A DNA stretch of 64,000 bases, taken from the NCBI GenBank assembly GCA_964504985.1, contig CAZDFU010000001.1, forward strand, positions 24,088-88,087, written 5' to 3'. Below, piece by piece: positions 34,496 through 41,914 of this stretch. The position numbers and the translations under genes are program-made. The first letter of the stretch is position 1. The number at the start of each line of letters is the position of its first letter. The notes below the pieces were generated by a model, which had not been told where the DNA came from, searched no databases, and saw only the letters and a list, made by a program, of their open reading frames with translations. This DNA is from CAZDFU01 sp964504985. GTDB taxonomy: Bacteria; Patescibacteriota; Microgenomatia; Daviesbacterales; UBA10151.

Positions 34496-35944
34496 CTAAT
34501 TATACTGATCCGGCAAGTCACCTTCTAAAAGTACGGTAACTTTTCCGTCTGTTCTAGCCAGTCTTTGGATATATTCTCCAGCAAGTTGTTCAGCTAGGGA
34601 TATTCCCTCTTTTGTGGAGTTTGCAAAATAAACCCTGTCTTCTGATGTCACCATTTTTATCCCTGTGACTAAATCAGCTTTATTTTCTTCCCCCACTATA
34701 ATAACCTCATCTGCAACAGTGGCAATTTCTTTTCCCAGCTTTTTATTTGCCCCAGCTGCCTCTTTTCCTAACTCCACAAATCCCGGGGTAATTATTATTT
34801 TTCGATAGTCTTTAAATTGTGAAAGCAATTTCAAAGAGCCTTCTGTTGATTTTGGATTTATATTGTAGGAATTATCAATCAAAGTAATTTGCCCCATTTT
34901 TTTAATTTCCAACCTGTGTGGAGTTGGCAGTAAAAGCTTTGCTCTTTCTTTAATTTCTTCTAAAGTTAAGCCAACCTCTATTGCAGCAATTGAGGCAGCT
35001 AAAAAATTAACAGCATGATGCTCTCCAATTAAAGGGATCTGAATGTCTGCTTTCCCCTTAGGGGTAATGAGTGTAAAAGCAGTTCCTTGTATTGTTGTTT
35101 TAATATTACTTATTCTGTATTGATCATCATCCCTTCCATAAAAATCCGTGCGGATACCTTCGAGGTTCACGCACAGATTGGTTAACATTTTATAGTTTCC
35201 GTTTAATAGAATAACTCCTTCACTTTTTACATTCTCTGCCAGTTCAAATTTGGCTCTGGCAATATTTTCCAAAGAGCCAAATTTTTCCAGATGTTGTGGG
35301 GCTACTGCAGTGATTATCCCAATACTTGGTTTGATAAGTTTGGTAATTTTGGCAATCTCTCCTTTTTTATAAGCTCCAACTTCACAAATAAAAACATCAG
35401 TATTTTCTTTAACAAGTTCTAAAACAGTTTGAGTAATCCCTAAAGGAGTATTAAAACTTTTTGGGGTTTTTACAACGAAGTATTTCTTAAATAAAAGTGT
35501 ATGTAAAATATCTTTGGTGGAAGTTTTCCCAAAAGAACCTGTGATAGCTATAACCTTTAAGTTAGAAAGCTTTTCTAATTTTTCTTTTGCTGCTGAGATA
35601 ATTTTTCTTTTTTGATAATACTCAATTGGCCAGATTAAAATTTGAGAAGCAATTAAAAAAAGTGGAGAAAAAAATGCTTTTAATGGTAAGAAAAAAATAA
35701 CTGTCCATACATTATTAAAAAAATAAAGTGAGTTAAATAGACTATCAATTATTATTAAAGAAAAAGAAACTAAAAATAAAAATTTTGCTTTTGATGTCCA
35801 AGTAAGTTTGTGCTTTTTTTGCAAGTTTCTTTTGAAAGGATTTTTTAAAAACCACTTCAAAAAATCAAACCAGTTATATTCCAAAACCTGGAATATGTAT
35901 AAGTGATCAATTAATGGGAATATTTTAAACATAATCTTCAACAT
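34496..35944 (-). CDS. murF: UDP-MurNAc-tripeptide--D-Ala-D-Ala ligase (MurF-like) with membrane N-terminus
   Basis: The 482-residue protein carries an N-terminal extension of about 125 residues with two or three hydrophobic segments, then a Mur-ligase core: P-loop TGSFGKTSTKD, the central domain with EVGAYKKGEI, and the C-terminal NPKSTEGSLKLL region. MurF adds D-Ala-D-Ala to the muropeptide. The extension would tether it to the membrane and is unusual among textbook MurF proteins. A palindromic insertion (35148-35174) encodes the N-L-E-G segment in the middle. It overlaps the upstream hydrolase gene by 20 bp. Confidence 0.88.
   Translation of the reverse strand: MLKIMFKIFPLIDHLYIFQVLEYNWFDFLKWFLKNPFKRNLQKKHKLTWTSKAKFLFLVSFSLIIIDSLFNSLYFFNNVWTVIFFLPLKAFFSPLFLIASQILIWPIEYYQKRKIISAAKEKLEKLSNLKVIAITGSFGKTSTKDILHTLLFKKYFVVKTPKSFNTPLGITQTVLELVKENTDVFICEVGAYKKGEIAKITKLIKPSIGIITAVAPQHLEKFGSLENIARAKFELAENVKSEGVILLNGNYKMLTNLCVNLEGIRTDFYGRDDDQYRISNIKTTIQGTAFTLITPKGKADIQIPLIGEHHAVNFLAASIAAIEVGLTLEEIKERAKLLLPTPHRLEIKKMGQITLIDNSYNINPKSTEGSLKLLSQFKDYRKIIITPGFVELGKEAAGANKKLGKEIATVADEVIIVGEENKADLVTGIKMVTSEDRVYFANSTKEGISLAEQLAGEYIQRLARTDGKVTVLLEGDLPDQYN
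35148..35174. repeat. Palindromic element in frame in murF
   Basis: GTGCG and CGCAC form the outer arms, and ACCT-TCG-AGGT the inner hairpin; the segment between the arms is mismatched. On the murF strand it reads V-N-L-E-G-I-R. The 11-bp core ACCTTCGAGGT is also the centre of the perfect palindrome in murC. Confidence 0.75.
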
Positions 35945-36668
35945 AGGTTATAAATAATTTGGGGTTATGGGTATGCAAAAAATGCCCCATTCCCTCTACT
36001 ATCACAATCTTAGAATTTTTTATTTTCTGATACATCCTTATCCCGTATTTTAATGGTACAGCCCTGTCTTCTTCTCCCCAAATAATCAATGTTTCATTTT
36101 TTATTTTTTCTAAATCAGATGATAAATCCTCTTTTAAAGTTTTTACTAAAGCGTCTTTCATTACACCTGCATCATAATAATCTGACTCGAGTCTTATGTA
36201 AAACTTTTTCCTGATAAGGGATTTAAGATTAAAAACATCCGGTACTAAAAAATGTCCAATTCTTGCCAGTGAATAAATGATTGACCTTTTTAAATTCATA
36301 TCTGTTTTCATACCTGATGCTCCTGCAATAACTAACTTATCAATTAGGTCTCCATTTTCAGCTGCCAGTCTTAACGAAACTTTCCCTCCAAAAGAATGTC
36401 CTAAAAGTGAGGGTTTTTTGATTCTCATTTTATTAATAAATTTTTCAATAATTTTGGCATAGTTATTTGAATTAAATACTTGTTTTGGAACATCACTTCT
36501 GCCAAAGCCGGGCAGATCAATTAACCAAAGCGTGTAATTTTGCGATAAAGATTCTATTAAGCCCCAAAATGTTGAAACATCCTGTCCCCAGCCATGAAGC
36601 ATTATTAAGTCAGGTCCTTTACCAACTTTTTGGTAATAAATATTTAAACCATTAATAGCCGTGTACAT
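35925..36668 (-). CDS. Alpha/beta hydrolase
   Basis: The 247-residue protein has the alpha/beta-hydrolase fold: HGWGQD oxyanion loop near residue 25, nucleophile elbow GHSFGG with Ser near 93, the acid Asp in WGEEDRAVP and the His in EGMGHFLH. There is no signal peptide. The substrate is unknown; such enzymes act as esterases, lipases or C-C hydrolases. It sits between alr and murF with 1-bp and 20-bp overlaps, so it is translated together with the wall genes, although a wall role is only suggested by position. Confidence 0.88.
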   Translation of the reverse strand: MYTAINGLNIYYQKVGKGPDLIMLHGWGQDVSTFWGLIESLSQNYTLWLIDLPGFGRSDVPKQVFNSNNYAKIIEKFINKMRIKKPSLLGHSFGGKVSLRLAAENGDLIDKLVIAGASGMKTDMNLKRSIIYSLARIGHFLVPDVFNLKSLIRKKFYIRLESDYYDAGVMKDALVKTLKEDLSSDLEKIKNETLIIWGEEDRAVPLKYGIRMYQKIKNSKIVIVEGMGHFLHTHNPKLFITYVEDYV

Positions 36669-37786
36669 TAGATGATTACCCTTTTTATTGATGATGCTAA
36701 ATTGACTAAAATTTCATAAGGAATTTTTCCACAAAGTTTGGCTGTATTTATAATAGAATTTTTATCTTTTGGATTACCTGAATAAATTATTACCTCCTGA
36801 CCCACTTTTGGATTTTTTATATTAGTTAAATCAATTGCACAAATATTCATACTAATTCTGCCGACATATTTACAGTATTTATCATTAACCTGAACAAAGC
36901 CTATATTTGATAAATTCCTATCAACTCCATCATAGTAACCAATTGGCAAGATTCCAAGAGTCATTTGTTTTTCGGCTCTAAATATTCCGTTATACCCTAC
37001 TCTATCCTGGGTATTTATTTTCTTAATCTGAATGATTTTGCTTTTTAATGAGAGAACGGGTTTTAATTTATGTTTTTTAGAAATGCCATACAGAGCAATA
37101 CCTGTCCTTGCTAAATTTACGTTTACACCTTTAAGGTGTAAAGCTAAACCATCTGAGTTTTGCAGGTGGATCCATTTAGGATTAAAACCACTTTTTCTTA
37201 TTATCTCCAATGCTTTTTTAAAGTTTTTAATTTGCATTTTATTTAAAGGATCTTTTTTATCATCAGATGAAGCAAAGTGTGACATTAAACCATCAATTGT
37301 TAAATTTTTAAATTGTTTTAATGCTTTCAGCAGTTCAGGTAAATCTTCTAATTTTACCCCTTCCCTATTCATGCCAGTATCTACAAAAATATGTACCTTA
37401 CATCCTGGTTGGTATTTATTCAAAACCTGAGTAGTTTCTAAATCAAATAAAGCATACGAAAACGGGAGTTGTTTTACTTTTAAATTTCCAGGATCTGTAT
37501 AGCCCATTATTAAAATAGGGGTTTTTATTCCTAATTTTAAAAGCTCATATGCCTCATACAATGAATCAACACAAAAATATGGGGCATTAACTGGATCCAA
37601 GATTTTGGCAACAATATTTATCCCATGTCCATAAGCATTGCTTTTTAGAACTAGCGCTACTCTCACCTTTTTATCAATCAAGGATAGGTATCTATAATTT
37701 GAGAGCAGATTATTTTTTGAAATCTCTATCAAATTTAAAACCCGATAATCTCTTTTAAATTTTCCTAGTAAATTATTAATCATCAA
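36668..37786 (-). CDS. alr: Alanine racemase
   Basis: The 372-residue PLP enzyme produces D-alanine for peptidoglycan. The PLP lysine is in VLKSNAYGHG (about residue 48), the second catalytic residue, Tyr, is in VGYNGIF (canonical V-G-Y/S-x motif), and GYYDGVDR follows. Two consecutive ATGs occur at the start; 37786 is used here. A -10 TATAAT lies at 37801-37806 on the minus strand. It heads the alr-hydrolase-murF unit. Confidence 0.95.
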   Translation of the reverse strand: MMINNLLGKFKRDYRVLNLIEISKNNLLSNYRYLSLIDKKVRVALVLKSNAYGHGINIVAKILDPVNAPYFCVDSLYEAYELLKLGIKTPILIMGYTDPGNLKVKQLPFSYALFDLETTQVLNKYQPGCKVHIFVDTGMNREGVKLEDLPELLKALKQFKNLTIDGLMSHFASSDDKKDPLNKMQIKNFKKALEIIRKSGFNPKWIHLQNSDGLALHLKGVNVNLARTGIALYGISKKHKLKPVLSLKSKIIQIKKINTQDRVGYNGIFRAEKQMTLGILPIGYYDGVDRNLSNIGFVQVNDKYCKYVGRISMNICAIDLTNIKNPKVGQEVIIYSGNPKDKNSIINTAKLCGKIPYEILVNLASSIKRVII

Positions 37787-37800
37787 ACGGCAGATTAATA

Positions 37801-37806
37801 ATTATA
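37801..37806 (-). promoter_or_regulatory. -10 box of alr
   Basis: A perfect TATAAT on the minus strand ends 14 nt before the alr ATG at 37786. No clear -35 is visible. Confidence 0.4.
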
Positions 37807-37848
37807 CTGCAATGAAATATTTATTTCCTTTATCCAATATATTGTGGA

Positions 37849-37877
37849 TTGACTAAAGTTTATGTCTGATTTATTGT
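37849..37877 (+). promoter_or_regulatory. Promoter of the DUF6580-like gene
   Basis: TTGACT (37849-37854), a 17-nt spacer and TATTGT (37872-37877) end 6 nt before the ATG at 37884, again a leaderless layout. Confidence 0.5.
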
Positions 37878-37883
37878 GGTAAT

Positions 37884-38411
37884 ATGAATTTCAAACTACT
37901 TGCATTTATCTTAATACTGCTTGGAATATTTTCCAGAATCATTCCTCATGCTCCAAATATTGCTGCAATCACTGCCCTAATGATTTTTAGCGGTAGCAAC
38001 TTACCAAAAAGATTTTTATGGGTGTCTTTTGCAGCTCTTTTCATCAGTGATTATTTCATTGGATTCTATGGAACTGATATGCTTTGGGTGTATGGAAGTT
38101 ATGCCTTAATTGGCCTTTTAGGATTTTGGCTAAGGAGTCACAAAAAACCTACCAATGTTTTATTTACAGCTTTTAGCTCATCTGTTTTATTTTTCCTGAT
38201 TACTAATTTTGGTGTCTGGGCCCCGCCAAATAATTGGTATCCTCATACTCTTGAAGGTTTAATTCAAAGCTATGCATTAGCACTTCCCTTTTTCAGAAAT
38301 AGCTTAATTTCTGATATAGCTTACACAGTGATTTTATTTGGGGGTTATGAATTGATTAAAAGATTTTCTAAGAATTACCTGCCCCAAAAACTTTTTCAAC
38401 TGCTGTATTAA
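37884..38411 (+). CDS. DUF6580-type membrane protein
   Basis: The 175-residue protein has five or six helices with signature pieces RIIPHAPNIAAITALMIFSG, ISDYFIGFYG, VYGSYALIGLLGFWL and TNFGVWAPPNNWYPHT. These match a family of bacterial membrane proteins annotated as putative transporters related to ECF S components; the substrate is unknown. The 3' end overlaps the convergent murD gene by 44 bp, so the C-terminus is encoded opposite MurD residues. Confidence 0.75.
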   Translation: MNFKLLAFILILLGIFSRIIPHAPNIAAITALMIFSGSNLPKRFLWVSFAALFISDYFIGFYGTDMLWVYGSYALIGLLGFWLRSHKKPTNVLFTAFSSSVLFFLITNFGVWAPPNNWYPHTLEGLIQSYALALPFFRNSLISDIAYTVILFGGYELIKRFSKNYLPQKLFQLLY

Positions 38412-39720
38412 ATTTTCTTCCCCTATCAAATTCATTCTGGAAAAGATTAAATGAGGTTGCTCCCGGAGAAAAAAGAATTATGTCCCCAGGTTCTGCTATT
38501 TTTTTTATGTCATTTAATAATTCATCCAAATTATTATATTGGCCTTTTCCTTTAACAATAAAAGGTTTTCTTAAATATTTTTTCAATTCATCTGTGGCAT
38601 CACCTTCTATTAGAAATAACGCTTTAGCAGGATTATAAGTTTCAATTTCAGCTGCTAATTTATGATATTCCATTCCTTTATTCATTCCTCCTGCAATTAA
38701 AATAACATTGGGATTTCCTAAAGAAGCAAGGGCATGAATAGTAGCAATAGGATTGGTAGAAGTAGAGTCATTAATGATCTTAATTCTCCTATATTCCCCT
38801 ATCTCTTCCATTCTAAAAGGTTGACCCCTAAAATTTTGAAAAGCTTGAAGAATTATATTCTTATCAATTCCTATAGTTTCACAAACACTTTCTGCTGCCG
38901 CATAATTTTCTAAATTGGCAGAACCCTTTAAGGGAAAATCTATATTTCTATTATCTTCTGAAAAATCCTCCTCACAAAAAAATGATATTTGAGATTTGAT
39001 TCCTTTTAAAAAGTCATCTCTATTTAAAATTTTATTACATGAAATAAATAAAAAATCATCTGCTGTTTGACCTTTTGCAACAATTTTTTTTGCTTCAATA
39101 TATTCTTCCATTGATGAGTGCCAATTTAGGTGATCTGGATAAATATTAGTGATCAGTGCTATATGAGGAGAAAAATTTTTGTACTTTAAACAATGTAGCT
39201 GAAAAGAGGAAATTTCTACAACAATCCATGGATCATTTTTTAAAAAAGGAATAACTTCCAAAATACTTTTACCAATATTTCCTGCAAAAATAACTTCTTT
39301 ACCTGAAAGCTTCATTACTTCATAAATTAAAGAAGCAGTTGTTGATTTGCCTTTGGTTCCTGTAACAGCAATAATTTTCTTCTGATTTGCAATTTGTAGA
39401 AAAATGGATAAATCTGTTTCTACTTGTTTTCCTATTTCCTGGGCACATTGAAGATAAGGATTATTATCTCTTATTGCTGGGTTTCTGATAATAATATCTG
39501 CCCAGATAATATCTTCATTTTTATGTTCTCCCAGGGTATATTCAATATCAGGAAAATCTTTAAGTTGACTTAGTGAGTCTTTTAAGATCTCTTTAGATTT
39601 TAAATCAGTAACTTTAACTTTGGCTCCAAGTGAGGCAAAAAACCTAGCAGTACCTACACCGCCCTGATTCAAGCCCAAACCAAGTATTAATATTTTTTTG
39701 TCCTTGTAGATATTTTCCAT
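38368..39720 (-). CDS. murD: UDP-N-acetylmuramoylalanine--D-glutamate ligase
   Basis: The 450-residue Mur ligase adds D-Glu to UDP-MurNAc-L-Ala. The Rossmann-like first domain begins KKILILGLGLNQGGVG, the ATP-binding P-loop is AVTGTKGKSTT (about residue 120), and the later segment NDSTSTNPIATIHAL is the typical MurD D-S-x-(A/S)-T-N motif. It is divergent from murI, which makes its substrate D-glutamate. Confidence 0.95.
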   Translation of the reverse strand: MENIYKDKKILILGLGLNQGGVGTARFFASLGAKVKVTDLKSKEILKDSLSQLKDFPDIEYTLGEHKNEDIIWADIIIRNPAIRDNNPYLQCAQEIGKQVETDLSIFLQIANQKKIIAVTGTKGKSTTASLIYEVMKLSGKEVIFAGNIGKSILEVIPFLKNDPWIVVEISSFQLHCLKYKNFSPHIALITNIYPDHLNWHSSMEEYIEAKKIVAKGQTADDFLFISCNKILNRDDFLKGIKSQISFFCEEDFSEDNRNIDFPLKGSANLENYAAAESVCETIGIDKNIILQAFQNFRGQPFRMEEIGEYRRIKIINDSTSTNPIATIHALASLGNPNVILIAGGMNKGMEYHKLAAEIETYNPAKALFLIEGDATDELKKYLRKPFIVKGKGQYNNLDELLNDIKKIAEPGDIILFSPGATSFNLFQNEFDRGRKFNTAVEKVFGAGNS

Positions 39721-39736
39721 TTAAAGCTATTTTTGG

Positions 39737-39743
39737 TATTATA
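39737..39743. promoter_or_regulatory. Overlapping divergent -10 boxes, murD and murI
   Basis: On the plus strand TATTAT (39737-39742) lies 8 nt before the murI ATG. On the minus strand TATAAT (39738-39743) lies 17 nt before the murD ATG at 39720. The boxes share five bases. Confidence 0.5.
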
Positions 39744-39750
39744 TCGCTCT

Positions 39751-40542
39751 ATGAACAGTAATCCAATTGGAGTTTTTGATTCAGGCATTGGCGGATTAAC
39801 AGTTGTCAAAGAAATTATCCAACAGTTACCAAATGAAAATATTATTTATATAGGTGATACAGCCAGAGTTCCTTATGGCACTAGAGGCAAAGAAGTCATA
39901 GAAAAGTTCGCTTTGGAACTTGTTAACTTTCTTTTAAAAAAGAATGTCAAAGTTTTAATTGTTGCCTGTAATACCATCTCAGCTACTTGTTTAGATGAAA
40001 TCAAAAAGATATCACCTGTTGCTGTAATAGGTGTTATTAATCCTGCCATAAATTCTGCAATTAAGACTACAAAAAATAACAGGATTGGTGTAATTGGTAC
40101 AACTGCAACAATAAGCAGTAAAATTTATGAGAAGGGTTTAGGTAAAGAGATTAAAGTTACATCTAAAGCCTGTCCTTTATTTGTTCCTTTAACTGAAGAA
40201 GGTTTAAAAAATCATCCTGCAGCTAAATTAATAGCTAAAGATTATTTGAAAAAAATTTCTAAATCTTCAATAGATACTCTTATACTAGGATGTACCCACT
40301 ACCCAATTTTAAAAGAAGTTATCCAAAATGTTGTAGGTAAAAAAGTGAAATTAGTTGATTCTGCCAAGCCAACTGCAAAAGAATTAAAAGCCCTCTTAGA
40401 AGAAAAAGGATTGAGGAATGGTAAAAAAAACCCTAAGTATGATTTTTATGTGACTGATATAACTAACAGGACTCAGGAGATTGCGGAAAAGTTTTTTGGT
40501 AATAATTTTTCAATAAAATTAATTAAAACTCTCTTAACTTGA
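39751..40542 (+). CDS. murI: Glutamate racemase
   Basis: The enzyme of about 263 residues interconverts L- and D-glutamate. Both catalytic cysteines are visible (VACNTISA and GCTHYP), with the opening PIGVFDSGIGGLTV. I chose ATG at 39751; an in-frame upstream start would lie within the promoter. It overlaps the convergent murC gene by 9 bp. Confidence 0.95.
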   Translation: MNSNPIGVFDSGIGGLTVVKEIIQQLPNENIIYIGDTARVPYGTRGKEVIEKFALELVNFLLKKNVKVLIVACNTISATCLDEIKKISPVAVIGVINPAINSAIKTTKNNRIGVIGTTATISSKIYEKGLGKEIKVTSKACPLFVPLTEEGLKNHPAAKLIAKDYLKKISKSSIDTLILGCTHYPILKEVIQNVVGKKVKLVDSAKPTAKELKALLEEKGLRNGKKNPKYDFYVTDITNRTQEIAEKFFGNNFSIKLIKTLLT

Positions 40543-41853
40543 CACTAATTCTTTAGCTAATTTGTCAGTATCCCCAGCGCTCATGAAAAAAACAATATCC
40601 CCTTCCTTTATTTCTGGTCTTAATTTATCCAGGACTCCATTGGTAGAACCAATATATTTAACAAAGTCTTTATCTACTGATTCAACCAATTGTTTACTGG
40701 TAACAAGGTCAGTATCCAGCTCTCTTGATGGGTAAATATCCATGATAAATACTTTATCAGCAGGTAATTCTTTAAATACCTTAATAAAATCTTCAAATAG
40801 TGCTTTGGTTCTGGAAAACATATGGGGTTGATAGATCATTAATATCCTATTATTTGGAAATTTTTCCCTGGCTGCTTTGATAGTTTCTTTTATTTCAGTT
40901 GGATGATGGCCAAAATCAGAATAAACTTTTGCTCCATTATATTCCCCAATATACTCAAACCTTCTTCCTACTCCTGAATAATTTTGTAGGCTTTTTAAAA
41001 TTGTTGCAGGTTTAATATTTAAAAGCAGCCCAACCTGAAAAGCAGCTAAGGCATTTGATTTATTAAAATCCCCGGGAATTTTTAAACTTAAATTAATTTC
41101 ATTTTTAGAATAATCCACTGCGGGAGTTGGTATTTCTTTCATAACAACTTTTAAAACATCAGCAACTTCTTTATTTTCTAAATTAGCAACAATTGTTCCT
41201 TTGGTTTGAAGAAGAAATTTTTTGAAACTCTCTTTATATGTTTCAAGATCTTTAAAATATTCCGGGTGGTCCATCTCAATATTTGTGACAATAGAGATAT
41301 TTGGTTTTAATGATAAAAAATTGTCATTAAATTCATCTGCCTCAACAACAAAATACCCCTTATCGCTCAGGGTAAGTTTCCCTTTTCCATTTCTAAAATT
41401 TGCTTTCCATCTTGGGACAATTGCTCCAAGTAAAACAGTTGGGTCTAGATCAGCGTCTTCTAATACCTGGGCAATCATTGCTGTGGTTGTTGATTTGCCG
41501 TGAGTACCGCTGACTGCAATTACAAATTTATCTTTTGTTAAATATTTCCCTACAAATTGCTGCCAGGTCATGATTTGAATCCCACTCTTTTTAGCAGCAA
41601 CAAGTTCTGGATTATCCGGATCGAGTGAAAATATGGCGGGAGTAACAGCCAAAATATCTACGCTGCAACCTTCGAGGTTGCAGCGTAGATGGTTTATATG
41701 ATGGCCTTGAAAAAGTTGGGATTTTTTGAATGGTTTGGTGAATTCATTATCAATATCTAAATCACAACCAGTTATTTCATATCCTTGGGCCTGGGCAATA
41801 ACAGCAGCAGCAGATGTCCCTGACCCACCTATTCCCAAAAAATGTACCTTCAT
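40534..41853 (-). CDS. murC: UDP-N-acetylmuramate--L-alanine ligase
   Basis: The Mur ligase of about 439 residues adds L-Ala to UDP-MurNAc. MKVHFLGIGGSGTSA opens the nucleotide-binding domain, the P-loop is AVSGTHGKSTTTAM, and DFGHHPTEI is a MurC hallmark. I chose ATG at 41853 because the family starts there and a TATAAT ends 6 nt upstream. A 35-bp perfect palindrome (41656-41690) is translated as L-R-C-N-L-E-G-C-S-V-D in the first domain and looks like an insertion. It lies downstream of gyrB. Confidence 0.95.
   Translation of the reverse strand: MKVHFLGIGGSGTSAAAVIAQAQGYEITGCDLDIDNEFTKPFKKSQLFQGHHINHLRCNLEGCSVDILAVTPAIFSLDPDNPELVAAKKSGIQIMTWQQFVGKYLTKDKFVIAVSGTHGKSTTTAMIAQVLEDADLDPTVLLGAIVPRWKANFRNGKGKLTLSDKGYFVVEADEFNDNFLSLKPNISIVTNIEMDHPEYFKDLETYKESFKKFLLQTKGTIVANLENKEVADVLKVVMKEIPTPAVDYSKNEINLSLKIPGDFNKSNALAAFQVGLLLNIKPATILKSLQNYSGVGRRFEYIGEYNGAKVYSDFGHHPTEIKETIKAAREKFPNNRILMIYQPHMFSRTKALFEDFIKVFKELPADKVFIMDIYPSRELDTDLVTSKQLVESVDKDFVKYIGSTNGVLDKLRPEIKEGDIVFFMSAGDTDKLAKELVSS
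41656..41690. repeat. Perfect 35-bp palindrome in frame in murC
   Basis: Two 16-bp arms pair without mismatch around a 3-nt TCG centre. The centre ACCTTCGAGGT recurs in murF and, in variant form, in the pseudouridine synthase gene. The mRNA would carry a very stable hairpin inside the coding region. Confidence 0.95.
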
Positions 41854-41859
41854 GAAGTG

Positions 41860-41865
41860 ATTATA
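41860..41865 (-). promoter_or_regulatory. -10 box of murC, 6 nt from the start codon
   Basis: A perfect TATAAT on the minus strand ends 6 nt before the ATG at 41853. The -35 region is not recognisable. Confidence 0.45.
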
Positions 41866-41914
41866 TATCAAGAGTGGCTAGTTTCGTCTCTAAAGGGACT
41901 AGTTAGCTAATATA

